DNA from: Shimia sp. Alg240-R146
GTDB taxonomy: Bacteria > Pseudomonadota > Alphaproteobacteria > Rhodobacterales > Rhodobacteraceae
DNA: 64,000 bases
Direction: 5' to 3'
Assembly: GCF_947331465.1 (NCBI RefSeq)
Contig: NZ_CAMZOK010000003.1
Span: 124,001 to 188,000, forward strand
The notes under the pieces are model-generated. The model was not told the origin of the DNA, did not search any database, and saw only the letters and a list, made by a program, of their open reading frames with translations. The translations under genes and the position numbers were made by a program. Shown one piece after another: positions 17,972 to 26,700 of the stretch; positions within the stretch are counted from its first letter, which is position 1, and each line of letters starts with the position of its first letter.

Positions 17972-18006
17972 ACTACCAACATCGGGCCGATCCGGCCCAC
18001 CGAGAT

Positions 18007-18095
18007 CAGGGCCTTCCTCTCCTCCTCCCTGGAGGGCTTTGACACAAGAACGGCGGCGCCTCTCCTCCTCCCTGGCGCCGCCGTTTCTTTTTTCT
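18007..18095 (+). ncRNA. CcsR-like sRNA, unit 4 of 4, with terminator
   Basis: Hairpin A (18007-18041) has stem CAGGGCCTTC/GAGGGCTTTG with three G-U pairs. Hairpin B (18050-18084) has stem ACGGCGGCGC/GCGCCGCCGT, the most stable of the array. Both carry the standard loop. Hairpin B is followed by TTCTTTTTT, so the last hairpin of the operon also works as its Rho-independent terminator. Confidence 0.9.
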
Positions 18096-18136
18096 CAAGG
18101 CTGTTTTCGGGGTCAGCTCCCCTATGTGTTAAGGCG

Positions 18137-18766
18137 TCAAAGACCCGCGCTCGGTCGCGCCTTTATCTTCTCGAACCACGCCTGCGAGGCCGCGTTTCCT
18201 TCAGGTATGCCTTGCTTCACGATCCGCGCAAAATCGCAGAATACAAACCCCGTGATATCGGCCATCGTGAAATCATCCCCCGCAAGGAACGCACTTTCCG
18301 ACAACCGCGCCTCCAACGTATCAAAGAACCGTCCCAGCCGCAGAATGCCCCGCTCCGCCAACGCCGGAATCTGCGCGTAATCCACTGCCCCCGGCAACGC
18401 CCGCCCCTTCAGAGCAGGCGTCGAATTGCGCAACGCCTCTGCGATGGCCATGCCCGCATGAAACTCGCAGATCGCGTTCCACATCAACACTTTGCCCTTC
18501 TCATCAGGCGTCACGCCCATCAACGGCGGCTCAGGGCACATCGCTTCCAAATAGCCCGCAATGGCGATGTTTTCGGTCAGCGGTGCACCCTCATCTGTCA
18601 CAAGAACCGGCACGGTGCCATGAGGGTTGATTGCTAAAAATTCGGGCTTCCGGTGCGCATCGTGGCGCAAATCCACCTGCTGCACCTCCACATCAATGCC
18701 CTTTTCGGCCATAAACATGCGCGCGCGCCGCGGGCTGGGCGCTGTGGAACAGTCGTAAAAGATCAT
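18137..18766 (-). CDS. glutathione S-transferase family protein
   Basis: A 209-residue protein with an N-terminal thioredoxin-fold domain (IFYDCSTAPSPRRARMFMAEKG; NPHGTVPVLVTDEGAPLTENIAI with the cis-Pro and the Glu-Asn glutathione contact) and an all-helical C-terminal domain (FLAGDDFTMADITGFVF). It is expected to conjugate or reduce electrophiles with glutathione in the cytosol. It converges on the CcsR array, which in Rhodobacter influences glutathione levels; that link is suggestive only. Confidence 0.9.
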   Translation of the reverse strand: MIFYDCSTAPSPRRARMFMAEKGIDVEVQQVDLRHDAHRKPEFLAINPHGTVPVLVTDEGAPLTENIAIAGYLEAMCPEPPLMGVTPDEKGKVLMWNAICEFHAGMAIAEALRNSTPALKGRALPGAVDYAQIPALAERGILRLGRFFDTLEARLSESAFLAGDDFTMADITGFVFCDFARIVKQGIPEGNAASQAWFEKIKARPSAGL

Positions 18767-18880
18767 GAAGGCCTCCTCTGGTTGCTCCCAGCCAACGCCG
18801 CAAGCGGCAAACTGTCAATCAGATCACCCCCGTCTGACGCCTCGTCAAAGCGTCCGCCCGCCAGTAAACGAAAGCCGCTT

Positions 18881-18940
18881 CCTCTTGCCAAAAATATCCT
18901 GGGGGAGCGCCAGCTTGCTGGCGCGGGGGCAAAGCCCCCC
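18881..18940 (+). repeat. Rhodobacteraceae-type intergenic element, copy 2
   Basis: CTCTTGCCAAAAATATCCTG followed by two hairpins, GCGCCAGC-TT-GCTGGCGC (18907-18924) and GGGGGC-AAA-GCCCCC (18925-18939). It is similar to 14078-14132. It lies in the 195-base gap between the GST start and the uvrD stop, and may help end the minus-strand uvrD transcript. Confidence 0.55.
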
Positions 18941-18961
18941 TAGCTATTCAAAAAATCGACC

Positions 18962-21397
18962 TCAAAACGGAACATCACCCGGCGCAGTCACAAATCGTGC
19001 GACAACTTTTTTCTCGCCCGCTTTCTCAAAATCCACGGTCAGCTTGTCACCCTCGATATCGGTCACCACGCCATAGCCAAATTTCTGGTGAAACACCCGA
19101 TCATCAACGGTGAAACTGCTCACCGCTGTCAAATCTATTGCCGCGGCTTTGCTTTCCTTGGGTTGGCTGGTGCCATAGTGCCCGCTGCGCGATTGCATCC
19201 GCTTCCAACCGGGCGAATTATAGACATTCGCGTCCGCAACTTTCGCCTCAAGCCCCGACGACATGCCGCCGCCGCCTCCGCCACCGGTATGCCCGTAAAG
19301 GCCAGGAGGCGTGAGTACTTCAACGTTGTCTTCGCTCAGTTCATCAATGAACCGGCTTGGCATCTGGCTTTGCCACTGCCCAAACACACGCCGGTTGCCG
19401 GCAAAGGAAACCGTGCAGACTTCTTCGGCCCGCGTGATGCCCACATAGGCCAACCGCCGCTCTTCCTCGAGCCCTTTAAGGCCGCTTTCGTCCATCGACC
19501 GCTGGCTTGGAAACAGCCCGTCTTCCCACCCCGGCAAGAATACGGCAGGGAACTCAAGCCCCTTGGCGCCGTGCAGGGTCATAATGGTAACTTTTTCATC
19601 ACCATCATTGTCGTCCCGATCCATGATCAGGCTGACGTGCTCCAGAAATCCCTGAAGATTGTCAAAGCTTTCCAATGCCTTGACCAACTCCTTAAGGTTT
19701 TCAAGCCGCCCCGGCGCTTCCGGCGTTTTGTCGTTCTGCCACATAGCGGTGTATCCCGCCTCATCCAGAATGACCTGCGCCAGCTCAACATGGCCAAGCT
19801 CTGGCTGGCCCTCTTGAAGACGCGTCGCCTGCACTGTGGCGCCATCATCAATCACGGCATCGTCGTCCAAAGCCACCCCGACAACCGGCGCAGCCCCCTG
19901 CCGACGCCAGCGGTCCACACCATCCAGCAAGATCGCCAGTTCCTTGGCCCCTTTGCCGCCGATGCCTTTTTCTTCGATCAAAATGCGTGCGCCTTCCAAA
20001 AGGCTCACCCCATTGGCCCGCGCGCAGGTCTGGATTTTCTGCTGTGCCACATTGCCAAGGCCCCGCTTGGGCGTGTTCACAATCCGCTCAAATGCCAGAT
20101 CGTCTTCCGCACTCACAACCAGCCGGAAATAGGCCATCGCATCGCGAATTTCGAGCCGCTCGTAAAACCGCGGCCCGCCAATCACACGATAAGGCAGGCC
20201 AATCGTCAGAAAGCGATCTTCAAAGGCGCGCATCTGATGGCTTGCCCGCACCAAAATCGCCATATCCTCCAGCGACTTGCGCTCCATGCCGCGTGTGCCG
20301 CGCTGCATCGCTTCAATCTCTTCGCCAACCCAGCGCGCTTCTTCCTCGCCATCCCAATGGCCGATCAAACGCACTTTCTCGCCGTCGTCCGCCTCCGTCC
20401 AAAGCTCCTTGCCTAGCCGGTTTTCATTGCCGCGAATGACTGAACTCGCCGCCGCCAGAATATTGCCCGTCGAGCGGTAATTCTGCTCAAGCCGAACCAC
20501 ATGCGCGCCCTCGAAATCTTTCTCAAAGCGCAGGATGTTGCCCACCTCGGCCCCGCGCCAGCCGTAAATCGACTGATCATCGTCGCCCACGCAGCAGATG
20601 TTTTTGTGCCCCTGCGCCAACAGGCGCAGCCACAGATACTGCGCGACGTTGGTATCCTGATACTCGTCGACCAAAATATAGCGGAACCAGCGCTGATACT
20701 GCGCAAGCACATCGGGGTGTTGCTGAAAAATTGTCACCACATGCAGCAGCAAATCGCCAAAATCACAGGCATTCAGCTCTTTCAAGCGCACCTGATACTG
20801 CGCATAAAGCTTGCCGCCGCGATGGTTATATGCCCCTGCATCCGCCGCCGACAGCTTCTCCGGCGTCAGCGCCTTGTTCTTCCAGCCATCGATCAACGAC
20901 GCCAGCTGACGCGCCGGCCAACGCTTGTCGTCAATATTGGCGGCGGACACCAACTGCTTGAGCAGGCGCAGCTGATCGTCCGTGTCCAGAATGGTGAAAT
21001 TGCTCTTTAACCCCACCAGTTCCGCATGGCGCCGCAAAAGCTTCACACAGATTGCGTGGAACGTGCCAAGCCACGGCATGCCCTCAATCTGATGGCCCAG
21101 CATGTTGCCCACGCGGGTCTTCATCTCTTTGGCGGCCTTATTTGTAAACGTCACCGCCAAAATCTCATTTGGCCGTGCCTTGTTCATATTGAGTAGATGC
21201 ACAATCCGCGCCGTCAACGCCTTGGTCTTGCCCGTGCCAGCGCCCGCCAGCATCAACACCGGCCCGTCCATTTGCTCCACCGCTTCGCGCTGCGCTGGGT
21301 TCAGCTCGTTCAGGTATGGCATCGGCCGCGCCATCATCGCGCGGGCCGACAGGGATGCGCCTTCGAAGGCGGCGAATTCATCGTCAAAACTGCTCAT
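18962..21397 (-). CDS. uvrD: ATP-dependent DNA helicase UvrD/PcrA (SF1)
   Basis: An 811-residue 3'-5' helicase for nucleotide excision and mismatch repair and for removal of stalled complexes. Motif I (GAGTGKTKAL, about 52-61), the DEYQDTN motif II, GDDDQSIYGWRGA motif III and the GLEFPAVFLPG and YVGITRAE motifs are intact. A Gly-rich linker leads to a C-terminal Tudor-like segment (FHQKFGYGVVTDIEGDKLTV) known to bind RNA polymerase in PcrA/UvrD. The ATG at 21397 is preferred; a TTG three codons upstream is possible. Confidence 0.96.
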   Translation of the reverse strand: MSSFDDEFAAFEGASLSARAMMARPMPYLNELNPAQREAVEQMDGPVLMLAGAGTGKTKALTARIVHLLNMNKARPNEILAVTFTNKAAKEMKTRVGNMLGHQIEGMPWLGTFHAICVKLLRRHAELVGLKSNFTILDTDDQLRLLKQLVSAANIDDKRWPARQLASLIDGWKNKALTPEKLSAADAGAYNHRGGKLYAQYQVRLKELNACDFGDLLLHVVTIFQQHPDVLAQYQRWFRYILVDEYQDTNVAQYLWLRLLAQGHKNICCVGDDDQSIYGWRGAEVGNILRFEKDFEGAHVVRLEQNYRSTGNILAAASSVIRGNENRLGKELWTEADDGEKVRLIGHWDGEEEARWVGEEIEAMQRGTRGMERKSLEDMAILVRASHQMRAFEDRFLTIGLPYRVIGGPRFYERLEIRDAMAYFRLVVSAEDDLAFERIVNTPKRGLGNVAQQKIQTCARANGVSLLEGARILIEEKGIGGKGAKELAILLDGVDRWRRQGAAPVVGVALDDDAVIDDGATVQATRLQEGQPELGHVELAQVILDEAGYTAMWQNDKTPEAPGRLENLKELVKALESFDNLQGFLEHVSLIMDRDDNDGDEKVTIMTLHGAKGLEFPAVFLPGWEDGLFPSQRSMDESGLKGLEEERRLAYVGITRAEEVCTVSFAGNRRVFGQWQSQMPSRFIDELSEDNVEVLTPPGLYGHTGGGGGGGMSSGLEAKVADANVYNSPGWKRMQSRSGHYGTSQPKESKAAAIDLTAVSSFTVDDRVFHQKFGYGVVTDIEGDKLTVDFEKAGEKKVVARFVTAPGDVPF

Positions 21398-21497
21398 GAC
21401 CGGCAATCTATCGCGCCAAATCCGCGATTGAAAGTTCTCTTTATGTTCACTTGGCTTGTAAGTCAGATACTGCTTTCATGTAATCAGGAGAGAGCTT

Positions 21498-21872
21498 TTG
21501 GGTAAATCAAATTACATAGGCGGACATTCGACAATCTCGCGGACCGGAGCCTGGGGAACCTGGGATCCAGCGGAGGAGAAGAAAAAACCAAAGAAGGCAA
21601 AGGCTAATTCACCGTCGACGTCCAATGAAAGAACCGCAAACTCAGTTAAAGTATCCAAAAAGCAGCGCAGACTCGACGCTCAAAAAGCAAAGCAAAAACT
21701 AATGGACAATTTCGCAATGAGATGCGCTCTAGCTGAGATCCACAACAAACCTCGACCGGATCAACCCAGCGGCCTAAGACTAAAACGTAAACACACTAAG
21801 CGGATCGCCAAATTTGAAGAACGAGTGATAGAATGGCGGAAGAAGTTCTCTTGGAAGGCTTCCGACCAATAA
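21498..21872 (+). CDS. hypothetical basic protein, TTG start, coupled to the next gene
   Basis: I do not recognise this 124-residue protein. It is rich in Lys/Arg, with several charged helical stretches (EEKKKPKKAK, KKQRRLDAQKAKQK, LKRKHTKRIAKF) and no membrane segment, which suggests nucleic-acid or ribosome association. The TTG at 21498 has AGGAGAGA upstream. The gene is visibly AT-richer than its neighbours, which may indicate recent acquisition. Its TAA stop overlaps the ATG of the following dehydrogenase gene (TAATG). Confidence 0.6.
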   Translation: MGKSNYIGGHSTISRTGAWGTWDPAEEKKKPKKAKANSPSTSNERTANSVKVSKKQRRLDAQKAKQKLMDNFAMRCALAEIHNKPRPDQPSGLRLKRKHTKRIAKFEERVIEWRKKFSWKASDQ

Positions 21873-23005
21873 TGAATCTGCACGCCAAATACCCCGCACT
21901 CAGCGACCTTCGCGCCAAGGCACAACGCCGAATCCCCAAATTCGTGTGGGAGTATCTCGACAGCGCCACCGGAGAAGAGCGCACCAAGGCCCGCAACCGC
22001 GCCAAGCTGGACGACATCCTGTTCAATCCCTCAATTTTGCACGGCGACATCACACCCGACACCACAACCACGCTTTTGGGTCAGCGCTATCCGCTGCCGG
22101 TCGGCATGGCCCCGATAGGCATGTCCGGCCTGATGTGGCCCGACGCTGAGTTTTCGCTCGCCCGCGCCGCCGCCACAGCAAATGTGCCATATTGCATCTC
22201 GACTGTCGCAACCAAGACACCCGAAGAGATGGCGCCACACATTGGCGAAAACGCGTGGTTCCAGCTGTATCCACCCCGCGACGAAGGCATCCGCAAAGAC
22301 CTCCTGTCCCGCGCCAAAACTGCCGGATTTTCCACATTGGTTCTGACTGTCGACGTGCCCATCGCCAGCCGCCGCGAACGTCAGGTGCGCTCGGGCCTGA
22401 CAACGCCCCCCCGTTTGACCCCCCGCTTGCTGGCACAAGTGGCAATGCGTCCGGCTTGGGCTTTGGCCACCGCGCGCGCCGGCATGCCCCGCATGAAGCT
22501 GATTGACGACTATGCCGAGGAGGTCAGCGGCCTCAGTTCCACCGCGCACGCAGGCTATCTTCTGCGCACCTCGCCGGATTGGGATTACCTCAAATGGCTG
22601 CGCGATCATTGGGACGGCCCGCTTGTGGTCAAAGGCGTGATGCGGCCTGATGACGCCAAACGCCTCACGGCCACAGGCGTTGACGCACTTTGGCTGTCCA
22701 ATCACGCAGGCCGTCAATTCGACGCAGCTCCTGCGCCCATTGAGGTCCTGCCAGCCGTCCGCGCGGTCACCGACTTGCCACTGATCGTCGACAGCGGCTT
22801 TGAAACCGGCTTGGACATCCTTCGGGCGTTGGCTTTGGGTGCCAACTTTGTCTTTATGGGACGCGGATTCCACTACGCAGTTTGCGCCTTGGGTGAAACC
22901 GGCCCCGCGCATCTTCTCGATATTCTGGCCAAAGACCTGGAGGCCAACATGGGCCAGCTGGGTGCGAGAACTTTTGCCGATGTGCCGGCCGCATTGGTGA
23001 CGTAG
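21872..23005 (+). CDS. lldD: FMN-dependent alpha-hydroxyacid dehydrogenase (LldD type)
   Basis: A protein of about 377 residues with the (beta/alpha)8 FMN fold, which oxidises L-lactate or a related 2-hydroxyacid and passes electrons to quinone. Motifs are the N-terminal PKFVWEYLDSATGEE, the PVGMAPIGMSGLMWPD FMN loop and LSNHAGRQFD with the catalytic His; most family members have SNHGGRQLD, so Ala replaces a Gly here. The GFETGLDILRALALGA phosphate site follows. The ATG at 21872 overlaps the upstream stop codon. The exact hydroxyacid is uncertain, so the symbol is tentative. Confidence 0.88.
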   Translation: MNLHAKYPALSDLRAKAQRRIPKFVWEYLDSATGEERTKARNRAKLDDILFNPSILHGDITPDTTTTLLGQRYPLPVGMAPIGMSGLMWPDAEFSLARAAATANVPYCISTVATKTPEEMAPHIGENAWFQLYPPRDEGIRKDLLSRAKTAGFSTLVLTVDVPIASRRERQVRSGLTTPPRLTPRLLAQVAMRPAWALATARAGMPRMKLIDDYAEEVSGLSSTAHAGYLLRTSPDWDYLKWLRDHWDGPLVVKGVMRPDDAKRLTATGVDALWLSNHAGRQFDAAPAPIEVLPAVRAVTDLPLIVDSGFETGLDILRALALGANFVFMGRGFHYAVCALGETGPAHLLDILAKDLEANMGQLGARTFADVPAALVT

Positions 23006-23015
23006 GCGGGCCGGG

Positions 23016-23474
23016 CTATTCCGCTGTCAAATCCTTCGGCATTGCGTCAAACGCCACCTGCGCTGTAACCACCGGCAATCCAGACGTGATCCAGCCCGTG
23101 CCGCGCGGTCCGCCAACCATACCTTCGGTCACATCCAGAACGCCCTCGATGCCGTTCTGCGCTAACGCTTGCATCAAACGCCCTGTGCGGTTGCCCGTCC
23201 GGCAGATGATCGCCACCTTGCGTCCGGGATTGCGGTCAATCACCGCCATCAACCAGCCGCCAAAGTCCTGATGCCGCATGTCCAGTGGCCAGGCGCCTTC
23301 GGCGACGCCGGTTTCCTGCCACTCCTGCGGCGTGCGCACATCAATCAAAATCAATTCGCCAGAGGCGAGCGCTTTGCTGGCCGCTCCGGCACTCAAAGTT
23401 TCCACCTCAGCGCGCGCGCCAATTGGGAAACCCAAAGCAGCAGCAGCCATCACAAAAACACGACGAGTCAGCAT
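23016..23474 (-). CDS. exported rhodanese-like domain protein
   Basis: A 152-residue protein with a signal peptide (MLTRRVFVMAAAALGFPIGARA) and one rhodanese domain. The active-site loop CRTGNRTG contains the catalytic Cys, and the LILIDVRTPQEWQ motif is typical. It probably transfers sulfur or binds oxyanions in the periplasm. The ATG at 23474 is chosen because it begins the signal peptide; in-frame codons run upstream to 23534. It is convergent with lldD, 10 bases apart. Confidence 0.88.
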   Translation of the reverse strand: MLTRRVFVMAAAALGFPIGARAEVETLSAGAASKALASGELILIDVRTPQEWQETGVAEGAWPLDMRHQDFGGWLMAVIDRNPGRKVAIICRTGNRTGRLMQALAQNGIEGVLDVTEGMVGGPRGTGWITSGLPVVTAQVAFDAMPKDLTAE

Positions 23475-23756
23475 AAACACATTCCAATTATTGCGTATGT
23501 TTTTTGCCATGCAGGGCATTAATGCGCAAGGCACTCACCTGCGAAAAAATCGACCAAGTTACAATAGTACCCAAATCAACGACTTTCAGCACGATTCAGT
23601 CTCGGCACCACCGTGTTATCGCTGACACCTATAGGCACGCCTTCAAATGTAACACAAATCTTACAAATACGGGTCTCTGGGTATTGCGCTGCATTGCGGC
23701 GAACGGCTAGCAATTCGCGCAAACACCGACAGAGCCACAAAGGGGGAAGCCTGCCG

Positions 23757-26700
23757 ATGCCCGATTTCCAAAAGATCCTGATCGCCAACCGCGGCGAAAT
23801 TGCCATCCGCGTCATGCGTGCCGCGAACGAGATGGGCAAAAAGACGGTCGCCGTCTTTGCCGAAGAAGACAAACTTGGTCTGCACCGCTTCAAAGCCGAC
23901 GAAGCATACCGCATCGGTGAAGGCATGGGGCCCGTTGCCGCCTATCTCTCGATCGAGGAAATCATCCGCGTCGCCAAAGAATGTGGCGCCGACGCGATCC
24001 ACCCCGGCTACGGCCTGCTGTCGGAAAACCCTGACTTCGTGGATGCCTGCGCCGCCAATAACATCACCTTCATCGGCCCCAAAGCCGCAACCATGCGCGC
24101 CCTTGGTGACAAAGCCTCAGCCCGCAATGTTGCGGTCGAGGCCGGTGTGCCCGTCATCCCTGCCACCGAAGTGCTCGGCGACGACATGGACGCCATCAAG
24201 AAGGAGGCCGCCGAAGTTGGCTACCCTCTGATGCTCAAAGCCTCCTGGGGCGGCGGTGGCCGCGGCATGCGACCCATTTTCTCCGAAGATGAAGTTGAGG
24301 AGAAAGTCCTCGAAGGCCGCCGCGAAGCCGAAGCTGCTTTTGGCAACGGCGAAGGCTATCTGGAAAAGATGATCACCCGCGCCCGCCACGTCGAGGTGCA
24401 AATCCTTGGCGACCAGCAGGGCAACATCTATCATCTGTATGAACGCGACTGTTCCGTTCAGCGCCGCAACCAAAAGGTCGTTGAACGCGCGCCGGCACCG
24501 TATCTCTCTGAGGCACAGCGCGAGGAAATCTGTGAACTGGGCCGCAAAATCTGCGCCCATGTGAACTACGAATGCGCCGGCACCGTCGAATTCCTGATGG
24601 ATATGGAAACCGGCAAGTTCTACTTCATCGAGGTGAACCCCCGCGTGCAGGTGGAACACACCGTAACTGAGGAAGTCACCGGCATCGACATCGTTCAGGC
24701 CCAGATCCTGATCGCCGAAGGAAAATCGCTGGCCGAGGCCACCGGCAAATCCAGCCAGTATGACATCCGCCTCAACGGTCACGCGCTGCAAACCCGCGTC
24801 ACCACCGAGGACCCGCAGAACAACTTCATTCCGGACTATGGCCGCATCACCGCTTATCGCTCAGCGACTGGCATGGGCATCCGTCTCGATGGTGGAACCG
24901 CTTACGCTGGCGGCGTCATCACCCGGTTTTATGACTCGCTTCTGACCAAAGTCACCGCCCACGCTCAAACACCGGAGAAGGCGATCAAGCGCATGGACCG
25001 CGCGCTGCGTGAATTCCGTGTGCGGGGCGTGTCGACCAACATCTCTTTTGTCGAAAACCTGCTGAAACACCCGACGTTTCTAAACAACCAGTATACGACA
25101 ACCTTCATCGACCAGACGCCGGAACTGTTCAAATTCGCCAAACGGCGTGACCGCGGCACCAAGGTTTTGACTTACATCGCCGACATCACCGTCAACGGCC
25201 ACCCCGAGACAACTGACCGTCCCGCGCCCGCCGCTGACATGAAAACGCCGATTGCACCTGCCAAAAAAGCCGCGCCTGCATATGGCACGCGCAACCTGCT
25301 TGAGGACAAAGGCCCGCAGGCTGTGGCCGACTGGATGAAAGCGCAGAAACAACTGCTCTTGACCGACACCACCATGCGCGACGGCCACCAGTCCTTGCTC
25401 GCCACCCGCATGCGCTCGATCGACATGATCAAGGCGGCACCGACCTATGCCGCCAACCTGCCGCAGCTGTTCTCGGTGGAATGTTGGGGCGGCGCGACCT
25501 TTGATGTGGCATACCGCTTTTTGCAGGAATGCCCATGGCAGCGTCTGCGCGATCTGCGCGTGGCCATGCCCAACCTGATGACACAGATGTTGCTGCGCGC
25601 CTCCAACGGCGTCGGCTACACCAACTACCCCGACAACGTCGTGCAGGAATTTGTCCGCCAAGCGGCCGAAACCGGCGTCGACGTATTCCGCGTGTTTGAT
25701 AGCCTCAACTGGGTCGAGAACATGCGCGTCGCGATGGATGCTGTGGTCGAGAGCGGCAAGGTCTGCGAAGGCACAATCTGCTACACCGGCGATCTTTTGG
25801 ATCCAAACCGCGCCAAATATGACATCAACTATTATGTCTCGATGGCCAAAGAGCTTGAGGCTGCAGGCGCCCACATCCTTGGCCTCAAAGACATGGCCGG
25901 CCTGATGAAACCCGCCTCCGCTCGCGTGCTGATCAAAGCGCTCAAGGAAGAGGTCGGCCTGCCAATCCACTTCCACACCCACGACACTTCCGGCATTGCC
26001 GGCGCAACCATTCTCGCCGCCGCTGATGCTGGCGTAGATGCCGTTGACGCCGCAATGGATGCCTTCTCGGGGGGCACCTCGCAACCGTGCCTCGGCTCCA
26101 TTGTTGAGGCCACACGCAACACCGACCGCGACACCGGCCTTGATATCAAAGCCGTGCGCGAACTGTCTGAATATTGGGAAGGCGTACGCGCCCAATATAC
26201 TGCGTTTGAAAGCGGCCTCGCCGCGCCTGCCTCCGAGGTCTATCTGCACGAAATGCCCGGCGGACAGTTCACCAATCTCAAAGCTCAGGCCCGCAGCCTT
26301 GGCCTTGAGGAAAAATGGCACGAGGTCGCCCAGACCTACGCCGACGTGAACCAGATGTTTGGCGACATCGTCAAAGTGACGCCGTCGTCCAAAGTGGTCG
26401 GCGACATGGCCCTGATGATGGTCTCCCAAGGCCTCACCCGCGAAGAGGTCGAAAACCCCGACACCGACCTGTCTTTCCCTGACTCGGTGGTGGACATGAT
26501 GCGCGGCAACTTGGGCCAGCCCCACGGCGGCTTCCCCTCCGCGATCATCGACAAGGTGCTTAAAGGCGAAAAACCAAACCTTGAGCGGCCCGGCAAACAC
26601 CTTGCCCCCGTTGATCTCGAAGCCACCCGCGCCGAGCTGTCCAAAGAACTCGAAGGCTTTGAAGTCGATAACGAGGATCTCAACGGCTACCTGATGTATC

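Noticed and set aside
17720-18084. CRISPR-like array of a repeated 15-base motif
   Set aside because: The repeats are loops of hairpins, and the sequences between them are the paired stems and conserved spacers, not unique spacers. No cas genes are nearby.
19088-20416. 442-residue plus-strand frame
   Set aside because: It lies entirely antisense to uvrD, and its composition is the mirror of uvrD codons.
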